A stretch of DNA of 14,622 nt from Methanomicrobiales archaeon (lineage in GTDB: Archaea > Halobacteriota > Methanomicrobia > Methanomicrobiales > Methanoculleaceae): positions 1 to 14,622 of the forward strand of contig JAAYND010000268.1 of assembly GCA_012521035.1 (NCBI GenBank). The letters are read 5' to 3'. Positions within the stretch are counted from its first letter, which is position 1, and each line of letters starts with the position of its first letter. Under the pieces are notes generated by a model that saw only the letters and a program-made list of their open reading frames with translations, did not search any database and was not told where the DNA came from. Made by a program: the position numbers and the translations under genes. This document shows positions 6,458 through 12,776 of the stretch, one piece after another.

Positions 6458-6610
6458 CATCATCCCATACACCGGACCGTGGGGATATCGCCTGGGGAGG
6501 GGGCCGGGGAGGGAACCCCCTCCCCGCCGACGAGAACCATACTGGCCCTCCTACAGGGCTCCCGCGCAGGAGCGGGGTTCTCGTGGCGAGAGCCCGAGAG
6601 GGGCGCAACA
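6458..6610. repeat. Tail-1 repeat copy with full structured core (copy 2)
   Basis: A 10-bp perfect stem is possible between GGGGAGGGGG (6494-6503) and CCCCCTCCCC (6516-6525). Then an 8-bp outer stem (6531-6538 with 6576-6583) encloses the hairpins GCCCT/AGGGC and CCCGC/GCGGG. It begins 204 bp after the same point of copy 1 and is nearly identical to it over the core. Confidence 0.75.
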
Positions 6611-6900
6611 GGAGGAGATGAACCTGGACACTATTCTCCTACCCTCCCACCCCGCCCGCGCTTCGCGCTCCTCCCCGCATCCCGGACAAGGGGCGGCAAC
6701 CACGATATTCCCAAAAAAAGCCAGCCCCTGAGAGGCGAACCCGATTCCGCCCTTCTCCCGCATCATCCCATACATCGGACCGTGAGAGGAGAGGGCCAGG
6801 GAGGGGGCCGGAGAGGGAACCCCGAATGCACCTTTAGCCGGCATCTCGCCATACACACTTCTCTCCTCACCCCCACCCCGCCCGCGCCTTCGGCGCTCCT

Positions 6901-6921
6901 CCCCCGCCCTCGGGGCGGGGG
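6901..6921. repeat. 9-bp GC hairpin in a tail-2 repeat
   Basis: CCCCCGCCC (6901-6909) pairs perfectly with GGGCGGGGG (6913-6921) across a TCG loop. A second hairpin, GCGCC/GGCGC with a TTC loop, lies just upstream near 6884-6896. The corresponding part of the other tail-2 copies is degenerate. Confidence 0.6.
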
Positions 6922-7003
6922 CAGTAGTCGCGATACCCCCCGCAAGGGCACAAGCACAGGGAAGGCCAGCCCGGGGAGGCGAACCCGATTCCGCCCTCCA
7001 CCA

Positions 7004-7157
7004 GCACCATCTCATACACCGTACCGTGGTGGCTATCGCCTGGGGAGGGGCCCGGGGAGGGAACCCCCTCCCCGGCAAGGAGAACCATACCGGCCCTCCC
7101 ACAGGGCGCCCGCGCAGGAGCGGGGTTCTCGTGGCGAGAGCCCGGACGGGGTGCAAC
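7004..7157. repeat. Tail-1 repeat copy with full structured core (copy 3)
   Basis: The same arrangement as copies 1 and 2: four G-tracts at 7042-7061, outer stem GAGAACC (7080-7086) with GGTTCTC (7124-7130), and both inner hairpins intact. The core is flanked by the 5-bp direct repeat GTGGC (7029-7033 and 7131-7135). Confidence 0.75.
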
Positions 7158-7304
7158 CGGAGAAGCGCAACCGGGGGGAGGCGACCCTGATTTCGCGTTT
7201 CGCCGGCATCTCGCCATACATCGCTCTCCTCACCCCCACCCCGCCCGCGCCGGTCGTGCGCTCCTCCCCCGCCCCCGGACGATGGTCGGCAACCACGATG
7301 TCCC

Positions 7305-7318
7305 AAAAAAGGCCGGCC
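7305..7318 (-). terminator. Possible minus-strand terminator at the end of a tail-2 repeat
   Basis: Read on the minus strand, the self-complementary GGCCGGCC is followed directly by six T. It lies about 90 bp beyond the end of the minus-strand gene at 7411-7857 and could stop its transcript. A related A-run at 6713-6719 marks another tail-2 copy. Confidence 0.4.
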
Positions 7319-7410
7319 CGGGGGGGCGCACCCTCAGGCCCGGCTTCCCGCCAGCTTCTTCAGATAGAGGCCACTACGGTCCACTACAAACACCGCCTCC
7401 AGCCGCTTCT

Positions 7411-7857
7411 TCACCGGTGTTCAAATATAGGGAACATCGGTTTGAGCAGATCGCTACTGAGCGCCGAGAGAGGGCACGTGCGCGTCTGCTTCTGGCCGGC
7501 GGTATCTTCGTAGGTGATGATCGCTTTTGCCTCCGTCACCATGGACTCAAGCTCAAATCGAGATACCTCATCCGGTTTGAGCGATGCGATATCGAAATCG
7601 AGATCAAGCGGGACGAGGGTGACATGGATGTTTCGCGCCACGCCTGTGCCCGTGTTGCTTATGATGACCCCCCTGGCATCCTCCGCGAGCTCTGCGGTGA
7701 TGAGCAGGTAGTTTCCGGTCTCCCCCATGATATGGATGGTCATCAGGAGAGCGAGCACACAGACCAGCGCGATGAGAGCGAAGAAGACGTCGATAACAAG
7801 CAGCCCGAGGGTTATGAGGACGCCTGCTACCAGGATGATCTTCTGATTCTTTTCCAT
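7411..7857 (-). CDS. Small membrane-anchored protein of unknown function
   Basis: This 148-residue protein has two closely spaced hydrophobic segments (about 7-24 and 26-43), then a soluble beta-rich domain (about 50-148) including GVIISNTGTGVARNIHVTLVPLD. That stretch resembles an extracellular or periplasmic beta-sandwich, but I do not recognise a named family. There is no lipobox. The start at 7857 is supported by a TATA-like element 25-32 bp upstream and the lack of a Shine-Dalgarno, as expected for a leaderless archaeal transcript. It is divergent from serS, with 128 bp between starts, and its 3' end runs towards the repeat array. Base composition is less GC-extreme than the neighbouring repeats, and the frame has plausible codon use. 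Confidence 0.7.
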   Translation of the reverse strand: MEKNQKIILVAGVLITLGLLVIDVFFALIALVCVLALLMTIHIMGETGNYLLITAELAEDARGVIISNTGTGVARNIHVTLVPLDLDFDIASLKPDEVSRFELESMVTEAKAIITYEDTAGQKQTRTCPLSALSSDLLKPMFPIFEHR

Positions 7858-7881
7858 ACTTACAGGATTGGATCGTCGGAG

Positions 7882-7889
7882 GTTATAAG
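7882..7889 (-). promoter_or_regulatory. TATA box for the small membrane protein gene
   Basis: CTTATAAC on the minus strand is centred about 28 bp upstream of the ATG at 7857, so transcription would start at or very near the start codon. An A-rich stretch (AAAAAACC) precedes it in the BRE region. Confidence 0.5.
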
Positions 7890-7946
7890 AGTGGTTTTTT
7901 GAACGTGGCGATCACCCCCGCTCCTGCATCCCCGGGCAGCATGACC

Positions 7947-7954
7947 ATATTATA
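7947..7954 (+). promoter_or_regulatory. TATA box for serS
   Basis: ATATTATA ends 32 bp before the serS ATG at 7986, which places the transcription start a few bases upstream of the gene. It is the best TATA match in this divergent intergenic region. Confidence 0.5.
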
Positions 7955-7985
7955 CCGCCGTGGCAATGTACTACAGAGAGACAGT

Positions 7986-9263
7986 ATGCTTGAGTTGAAG
8001 TTCGTTCGCGCACACCCCGAGATCGTCAGGGCAGACCTCACCAAAAGAGGAGATACCGAGAAACTGGCCTGGGTCGACGAGGTGCTGGAGATGGATCGGA
8101 GGGCACGGGAGCTCACCGTGGCGATCGGAGACCTGCGCAACCGAAGAAACGTCATATCCCGGGAGATCAACCGCGCGAGAAAAGCAGGGGCGGATACCGC
8201 GGCGCTCATCGCTGAGGCGGCAGATCTCCCCGCACGGATCAGGGAGGTTGAGGCGGAGCGCGATACGCTCAGCGAGGGTATCCGGTACCGCCTGATGCGG
8301 CTTCCAAACATCCTGCACGAGAGCGTGCCCGTCGGCAAGGACGACACCGAGAACGTCGAGATCAGGCGGTGGGGAGAACCACGGGTTCCAGCGTTTGACC
8401 TGAAGAACCACGGTGCGCTCGCTGTCGAGAACGACTGGGCCGACTTTGAGCGCGCGACAAAGATCTCCGGCGCCGGGTTTTACTTCCTGAAGGGCCGGCT
8501 CGCCCTGCTCGATATGGCGCTCCAGCGGTTCGCGATGGATCTGCTCGTTGCGCGCGGCTACACCCCGATCATACCGCCGTACATGATGAACCGGGCCGCA
8601 TACGAGGGCGTGACCGACCTCGCCGACTTCGAGAACGTCATGTACAAGATCGAGGATGAGGACGAGTACCTCATCGCGACGAGCGAGCACCCCATGGCTG
8701 CTATGTATTGCGATGAGATCTTTGAGGAGAAGGATCTCCCGCTCCGCCTCGCAGGGGTGAGCCCGTGCTTCCGCCGTGAGATCGGATCGCACGGACTTGA
8801 CACAAAGGGGCTCTTCCGTGTCCACCAGTTCCACAAGATCGAACAGTTCATCTATGCCACACCTGACCAGTCCTGGCCTCTCCACGAAGAGCTGCTCGCG
8901 AATGCCGAGGAGGTTTTCCAGCAGCTCGGCCTCCCCTACCGGGTCGTCTCGATCTGTACAGGCGATATCGGGACCGTCGCCGCAAAGAAGTACGACATCG
9001 AAGTCTGGATGCCGCGCGAGGAGCGATACCGCGAGGTGGTCTCGTGCTCGAACTGCACGGCCTACCAGGCGGTCAGGCTGAATATCAGGGTGCGTGACCC
9101 TGTTGAGTTCACATCAAAGCGCTTTGCCCATACCCTGAACAGCACCGCGATAGCGACATCGCGCACGATCCGTGCGATCCTCGAGAACTACCAGGACGAG
9201 GGCGGGTCGGTCACGATCCCGGAGCCCCTCAGGCCGTATCTCTACGGCGATGAGGTTCTCTAA
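7986..9263 (+). CDS. serS: Seryl-tRNA synthetase (common type)
   Basis: The 425-residue protein matches the standard SerRS, not the rare zinc-containing type of some methanogens. The N-terminus (about 1-110) is the long antiparallel coiled-coil tRNA-binding arm, starting MLELKFVRAHPEIVRADL. The catalytic core has class II motif 2 (FRREIGSHGLDTKGLFRVHQF from residue 262) and motif 3 (NSTAIATSRTIRAILENYQ from 385), plus TSEHPMAA and EVVSCSNCTAYQ, which help bind seryl-adenylate. It charges tRNA-Ser, and in methanogens also tRNA-Sec where present. I take the ATG at 7986; the frame stays open upstream to 7899, but that stretch overlaps the promoter. The ribosome site is weak (AGAGAGA). Confidence 0.95.
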   Translation: MLELKFVRAHPEIVRADLTKRGDTEKLAWVDEVLEMDRRARELTVAIGDLRNRRNVISREINRARKAGADTAALIAEAADLPARIREVEAERDTLSEGIRYRLMRLPNILHESVPVGKDDTENVEIRRWGEPRVPAFDLKNHGALAVENDWADFERATKISGAGFYFLKGRLALLDMALQRFAMDLLVARGYTPIIPPYMMNRAAYEGVTDLADFENVMYKIEDEDEYLIATSEHPMAAMYCDEIFEEKDLPLRLAGVSPCFRREIGSHGLDTKGLFRVHQFHKIEQFIYATPDQSWPLHEELLANAEEVFQQLGLPYRVVSICTGDIGTVAAKKYDIEVWMPREERYREVVSCSNCTAYQAVRLNIRVRDPVEFTSKRFAHTLNSTAIATSRTIRAILENYQDEGGSVTIPEPLRPYLYGDEVL

Positions 9264-9303
9264 CCCCTCGGGGTCCGGGAGAACGATTGCTCCTTTTAAG
9301 GAG
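9264..9303. terminator. Inverted repeats in the serS/exporter convergent gap
   Basis: Two short inverted repeats sit between the converging genes: ACCCC/GGGGT (9263-9274, beginning in the serS stop codon) and CTCCTT-TT-AAGGAG (9290-9303), the latter with a TTTT run. They could end transcripts from both sides. Function is inferred from position and symmetry only. Confidence 0.4.
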
Positions 9304-9326
9304 GCTGGTCTCGCCCCCTGACTTCT

Positions 9327-10028
9327 TCATGGGATCGTCAGGACGATCCGCTCCCTCGTCACTCTCCCGGCGGTAAAGCGGGCGAAGGCGACGAGCGCTA
9401 TCCCGGCAACCGCAAGGATCCCCTCCGTCACGGGTGAGATCCCGGGGCCTCCCGGCGCGACCTCCTGGAGCCCGATGATGATGAAGATGAACCCGAAAAT
9501 GAGGAGAAACCCAAGGATCTGGTTCTCCCGCATCCCGAGCGCGAGCTGAGCCGCGCCGATGAGTCCGGCTGAGGCGACGATCCAGACCGGGACGATCGTC
9601 GCGAGGTGGAGGAGGAGCAGGGGTTCAGTAACGACCGTGATCCCGGCGATGGTGGAGATCGCCGCGATGGTCACGGTAGCCGATATGAGGGTCATCACGT
9701 ACGCCGGTACAGCGACCCCTATGGCCTTCCCCTCCCAGAGGCGGCGGAGCGAGACCGGCGTGCAGAGGAGCGTCTCGATGGTTCCGTCCCGCTTCTCCCG
9801 GAGGAAGGCGTCGGCGCAGAAGATGTAGCCCATGAAGATCCCGACCGGGATGGTTATCGCGGCGATGCCGCCGGCTATGGTTGCAGCATCTCCCCCGGCT
9901 CCCGCAACGACCCCGAAGGCGGACATGACAGGGAACCATATGGCAAATATGGCCGCGGTGATGAGGATACTCCGGTTCCGGAGCGCAAGACGCATTTCAC
10001 GGCCAGCGATGACGCCGAGGGTCTTCAT
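9327..10028 (-). CDS. ABC-2 type transporter permease
   Basis: The 233-residue protein has about six membrane spans and the ABC-2 permease layout. A short cytoplasmic N-terminus is rich in Arg (MKTLGVIAGREMRLALRNRS). After the second span comes the coupling segment FLREKRDGTIETLLCTPVSLRRLWEGK, typical of this family. The C-terminus is FTAGRVTRERIVL. It probably forms the membrane part of an exporter with the ATPase encoded just upstream; their reading frames overlap by 4 nt (ATGA). The substrate cannot be told from the sequence; family members export drugs, lipids, sodium or act in membrane maintenance. Confidence 0.85.
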   Translation of the reverse strand: MKTLGVIAGREMRLALRNRSILITAAIFAIWFPVMSAFGVVAGAGGDAATIAGGIAAITIPVGIFMGYIFCADAFLREKRDGTIETLLCTPVSLRRLWEGKAIGVAVPAYVMTLISATVTIAAISTIAGITVVTEPLLLLHLATIVPVWIVASAGLIGAAQLALGMRENQILGFLLIFGFIFIIIGLQEVAPGGPGISPVTEGILAVAGIALVAFARFTAGRVTRERIVLTIP

Positions 10029-10957
10029 GCCCCGCCTCCTGCCGACCCGACGTGCTCGATGTAGATCTCCTCAAGCGACCGCGATGATCGCCTGACCTCC
10101 TCGATCCGGAATCCGGCACCGACGAGCGCCGTGATGAGGTCCGGTGTCGCTCCGGGGTCGGAGAGTGTGCAGTGGAGTCCTCTACCGTCCGGTTCACATC
10201 CTGCGACGAACGGCAGTGTCTCGATCACGCCGGATGCGCCCGCGCGGTCGTCCGGGTCAGCGAGGGTGACCGTCACGGCCGGTCGATCCCGGGCGCCGGT
10301 GAGGTTTGCCACCGAGTCGAACGCCCGGATCCTGCCCCCGGCGAGGATCGCGACAGAGGAGCAGATCCGCTGGACCTCGTCGAGGTGGTGAGAGTTTAGA
10401 AAGACCGTCATCTCCTCCCGTCGGGAGAGCTCGACGATGAGATCGCGGACCATCCTTTGCGCGCCGGGATCGAGGCCGGAGGACGGTTCATCGAGGAAGA
10501 CGATCTCCGGGCGGTGGAGGATGGCCCGGGCGATCCCGAGCCTCCGCTTCATACCGGTCGAGTATGTCCCGACCAGATCATCACGTCGATCCGCAAGACC
10601 GACGAGCGCGAGGAGGTCATCGATCCGTTCTGCGGGTTCGTCCATACTGTAGAGCCCTGCATAGTAGGCGAGGTTGGCCGTAGCGCTCATCCGGTCGGAG
10701 AGACCGTTATTCTCAAAGAGCACCCCGACCTTCGCGCGCGCATCATCGTCGGTGGCCAGATCCCGGCCGAGAACCTGGACCTCCCCCGCGCCGGGTTTGA
10801 GCAGGCCGAGCAGGATGCGGATGGTCGTTGTCTTTCCGGCCCCGTTCGGGCCGAGGTAGCCGAAGACCTCCCCGTGCCCGACCGTGAACGAGACGCCGTT
10901 CAGGATCTCGCGACCGTCAAATGACCGCGAGAGACCCCTGACCTCGACAGCGTTCAA
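10025..10957 (-). CDS. ABC-2 type transporter ATP-binding protein
   Basis: A cytoplasmic ABC ATPase of CcmA/DrrA/NatA type. Counting from the TTG at 10957 (310 residues), Walker A is GPNGAGKTT (36-44), the signature is YSTGMKRR (132-139), Walker B is IVFLDEP (152-158) and the switch His is in NSHHLDE (about 190). The Q-loop position is occupied by Glu in VLFENNGL, as seen in other members of this subfamily. After about residue 215 there is a C-terminal domain with alternating beta and alpha segments ending in SLEEIYIEHVG, a typical tail. I prefer TTG at 10957 because GGAGG (10970-10966) sits 8 nt upstream of it. The longer frame from GTG at 10972 has no ribosome site and is the alternative. 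Confidence 0.88.
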   Translation of the reverse strand: MNAVEVRGLSRSFDGREILNGVSFTVGHGEVFGYLGPNGAGKTTTIRILLGLLKPGAGEVQVLGRDLATDDDARAKVGVLFENNGLSDRMSATANLAYYAGLYSMDEPAERIDDLLALVGLADRRDDLVGTYSTGMKRRLGIARAILHRPEIVFLDEPSSGLDPGAQRMVRDLIVELSRREEMTVFLNSHHLDEVQRICSSVAILAGGRIRAFDSVANLTGARDRPAVTVTLADPDDRAGASGVIETLPFVAGCEPDGRGLHCTLSDPGATPDLITALVGAGFRIEEVRRSSRSLEEIYIEHVGSAGGGA

Positions 10958-11130
10958 ACCCACTGCCTCCACGTGATGCCGGGATCATGACCGGGTGAAA
11001 CCATGAAGATCAATTTCCGGCTGTGAGCATCAAACCACCGATCTCTGACGGAATTGTCAGCGGGGTGGCATCCAGGGCCCTTCTAGCGGCAAAAAGGGGG
11101 AACTCTTATCGGCCCCGGAATGAAATGTCT

Positions 11131-11176
11131 CAATATAGGCTCAAATGTCCTATCCGACGGGCATTTCCGCCAGGAG
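11131..11176 (+). promoter_or_regulatory. Promoter and Shine-Dalgarno for the NCS2 permease
   Basis: CAATATAGG (11131-11139) is a reasonable TATA element, placing the RNA start near 11160-11165. AGGAG at 11172-11176 is followed by 8 nt and the GTG at 11185. Nothing else recognisable was found in the roughly 200 bp between this gene and the divergent exporter. Confidence 0.45.
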
Positions 11177-11184
11177 TTATTCCA

Positions 11185-12465
11185 GTGAGATTCAGTTACG
11201 GTATTGATGATCGACCCGAGATATCCTCCCTCACCGTCTTCGGCCTGCAATGGCTTGCGGTGAGCGTACCTGCCATTCTCATCATCGGTAAGGTGGTGGC
11301 CGGCCTCTACGGGGGGCCGGCCATTCCCTACCTCCAGAAACTCTTCCTCCTCACCGCCCTGGTGTTGCTGGCCCAGATCTACCTGGGCCACAAACTTCCC
11401 CTGGTACTCGGCCCGGCGACGGTGCTCCTTATCGGCATACTTGCAAGCCTCGGCGCAGGGTTTGGCGCGATCAACACATCGATCCTGATCGGTGGCCTCC
11501 TCCTTGCCGGGATAGCAGCGATCGGCCTCTTTGAGTACCTCAAGCGCCTCTTTACGCCCCGGGTGATCGCAGTCGTCCTCATGCTCATCGCCTTCACCCT
11601 CGCCCCTGTCATACTCGACCTGATCACCGATGGTGGTGGTGCGGTCCCGGCGACACAGACTTTCGTCTTCGCCCTCACGTTCGCCCTCATCCTCTTTGTG
11701 GCAAACGGGCTCCTGAAAGGGATATGGAGATCAACCCTTGCGCTCTGGGCGATCGTATTCGGCACCCTGGCCTACGTCGTCCTCTTCGGCGCGGTTCCCC
11801 TGCCGCCGGAAGGAACCGCGCTGCTCGCGCTCCCGGGCGACCTGCTCGCACCGCTCGCCGTGCCTGGTATCGGTGTCTTTGCGGCATTCCTGATCTGCTT
11901 CCTTGCGCTCGCTATCAATGACCTCGGATCCATCCAGTCGGTGGGCGGTCTTCTTGCGGCCGATAATATGGGTGAGCGCACGACCCGTGGGGTGGCCGTC
12001 ACCGGCCTCGGCAACGCCCTCGCCGGCCTCACCGGGGTGATCGGTCCGGTGAACTTCTCGCTCTCCCCCGGCGTCATCGCTGCCACGGGGTGCGCGTCCC
12101 GATTCGCCCTGGTCCCGGCCGGCGTGGCGCTCGCGCTCATGGCTCTCTCCCCCCTCGCCATCGGGAGCCTTGCAAGCATCCCCGGACCGGTCATCGGTGT
12201 CGTCCTCGCCTACGTCATGGTCGCCCAGATCGCGGCAGGGCTTATGCTTGGACAGGAGAGCAGCGCTGTCAGGACGTTTGATGAGGGGTTGATCGTCGGT
12301 GTCCCCCTCCTCCTCGGAACCGTGGTGGCGTTCCTGCCCGATGCGGTCGCCGCGGGGTTCCCGGCAGTCATTCGCCCCCTGATCACGAACGGCTTTGTTG
12401 TGGGCATCATAGTGGTCCTGCTGCTTGAGCACCTCGTCTACCGCCAGCCCGGGGATTCGGGTTAG
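11185..12465 (+). CDS. NCS2-family (uracil/xanthine permease-like) transporter
   Basis: The 426-residue protein is almost entirely hydrophobic, with about 12-14 membrane spans. It opens like NCS2 permeases: SYGIDDRPEISSLTVFGLQW, then LAVSVPAILIIG. Later segments LGPATVLLIG, INDLGSIQSVGGLLAADN (244-261) and SPGVIAATGCASR (294-306) line up with the family's substrate-site regions. However, the Glu residues that bind the base in UraA are here N245 and, by my alignment, L293, so the substrate may not be uracil or xanthine. I start at GTG 11185 because AGGAG lies 8 nt upstream and the family homology begins there. The frame is open for 54 codons further upstream, but these cross the promoter. It is a single-gene unit between a divergent exporter and a convergent tRNA gene. 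Confidence 0.82.
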   Translation: MRFSYGIDDRPEISSLTVFGLQWLAVSVPAILIIGKVVAGLYGGPAIPYLQKLFLLTALVLLAQIYLGHKLPLVLGPATVLLIGILASLGAGFGAINTSILIGGLLLAGIAAIGLFEYLKRLFTPRVIAVVLMLIAFTLAPVILDLITDGGGAVPATQTFVFALTFALILFVANGLLKGIWRSTLALWAIVFGTLAYVVLFGAVPLPPEGTALLALPGDLLAPLAVPGIGVFAAFLICFLALAINDLGSIQSVGGLLAADNMGERTTRGVAVTGLGNALAGLTGVIGPVNFSLSPGVIAATGCASRFALVPAGVALALMALSPLAIGSLASIPGPVIGVVLAYVMVAQIAAGLMLGQESSAVRTFDEGLIVGVPLLLGTVVAFLPDAVAAGFPAVIRPLITNGFVVGIIVVLLLEHLVYRQPGDSG

Positions 12466-12595
12466 AAGAGTGCGCTCCCGGTCCGGCCTCTCTTTTGCAG
12501 AAACCGATAGATAACCAGAGTTTCCGGGAAGGGAGATACAAAGGCTCATAGCCCCGGGATGCTGTGAGAGAGTTCAGAATATGATAAAAGAACGA
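12466..12595. other. Convergent gap between the NCS2 gene and tRNA-Ile
   Basis: No gene is seen. Short T-runs face the incoming transcripts: CTCTTTTG near 12490 on the plus strand and TTCTTTTATC on the minus strand, just past the tRNA 3' end (12584-12593). These could be the ends of the two transcripts. Confidence 0.35.
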
Positions 12596-12668
12596 TGGGC
12601 CCGATGCGATTCGAACGCACGACCTCCCGGTTATCAGCCGGGTGCACCACCAGCTATGCTACGGGCCC
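12596..12668 (-). tRNA. tRNA-Ile (anticodon GAT)
   Basis: The 73-nt gene folds fully by hand. The acceptor stem GGGCCCG/CGGGCCC is followed by discriminator A. The D arm is GCAT/GTGC. The anticodon stem CCCGG/CCGGG has loop CTGATAA, with GAT at positions 34-36. A 5-nt variable loop follows, then the T arm GTGCG-TTCGAAT-CGCAT. CCA is not encoded and there is no intron. Anticodon GAT reads ATC and ATT isoleucine codons. Confidence 0.97.
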
Positions 12669-12724
12669 TGTAGGGACTACCCTACAATATCAGATATTCA
12701 GACACTTAATTGTTTTGGAACAAT
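12669..12724. promoter_or_regulatory. Three inverted repeats in the tRNA-Ile/iorA divergent region
   Basis: TGTAGGG-ACTA-CCCTACA (12669-12686) abuts the tRNA 5' end exactly. AATATC-A-GATATT (12686-12698) follows at once. ATTGTT-TTGG-AACAAT (12709-12724) lies next to TTAATTG. The second is A/T-rich and centred about 24 bp from the tRNA 5' end, so it probably overlaps the tRNA TATA box. The bidirectional region also contains the promoter of iorA. Confidence 0.5.
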
Positions 12725-12776
12725 ATCCAAAGCGCTATCTTGAAAACCGACAATAGAAGTACAGTTGAGTGGAACA

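Larger units (their letters stand above)
6040..7340. repeat. Degenerate array of alternating two-tail repeats
   Basis: About 1.3 kb is built of related units rather than genes. Each begins with a head resembling GAGGCGAACCCGATTCCGCC and then CATCATCCCATACACC. The head is followed by tail 1 (CCGTGGGGATATCGCC, structured core, then GGCGAGAGCCC) or tail 2 (CTCACCCCCACCCCGCCCGC, hairpins, then an A-run and GGCCGGCC). The order is tail 1 near 6116-6165, tail 2 6175-6240, tail 1 6254-6403, tail 1 6458-6610, tail 2 6620-6720, tail 1 (cut short) 6767-6823, tail 2 6840-6948, tail 1 7004-7157, tail 2 7178-7310. Frames are open on both strands here, but the peptides are low-complexity copies of the repeat and differ in frame between copies, so I call no gene. 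Confidence 0.85.

Noticed and set aside
6040..7340. CRISPR array
   Set aside because: Units are long, degenerate and joined without spacers of constant size, there is no short exact repeat, and no cas gene is nearby.
6001..7513. Long open frames on both strands through the repeat region (206, 412 and 251 codons)
   Set aside because: The peptides are Pro/Gly/Arg-rich reflections of the DNA repeats. Successive copies are read in different frames, no ribosome site or domain is seen, and low stop frequency is expected in such GC-rich DNA.
7899..7985. N-terminal extension of SerRS to 7899
   Set aside because: It covers the TATA element, and SerRS homology begins at the ATG at 7986.
11023..11184. 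N-terminal extension of the NCS2 permease to 11023
   Set aside because: The extension is polar and unlike the family, crosses the likely promoter, and a GTG with a well-spaced AGGAG begins the homologous part.
11731..12549. 272-codon frame antisense to the NCS2 permease
   Set aside because: Highly charged, low-complexity translation opposite a clear membrane protein; a shadow frame.
12596..12668. Integrated element using the tRNA-Ile gene as attachment site
   Set aside because: No integrase, no duplicated tRNA 3' end and no foreign genes were seen next to the tRNA.
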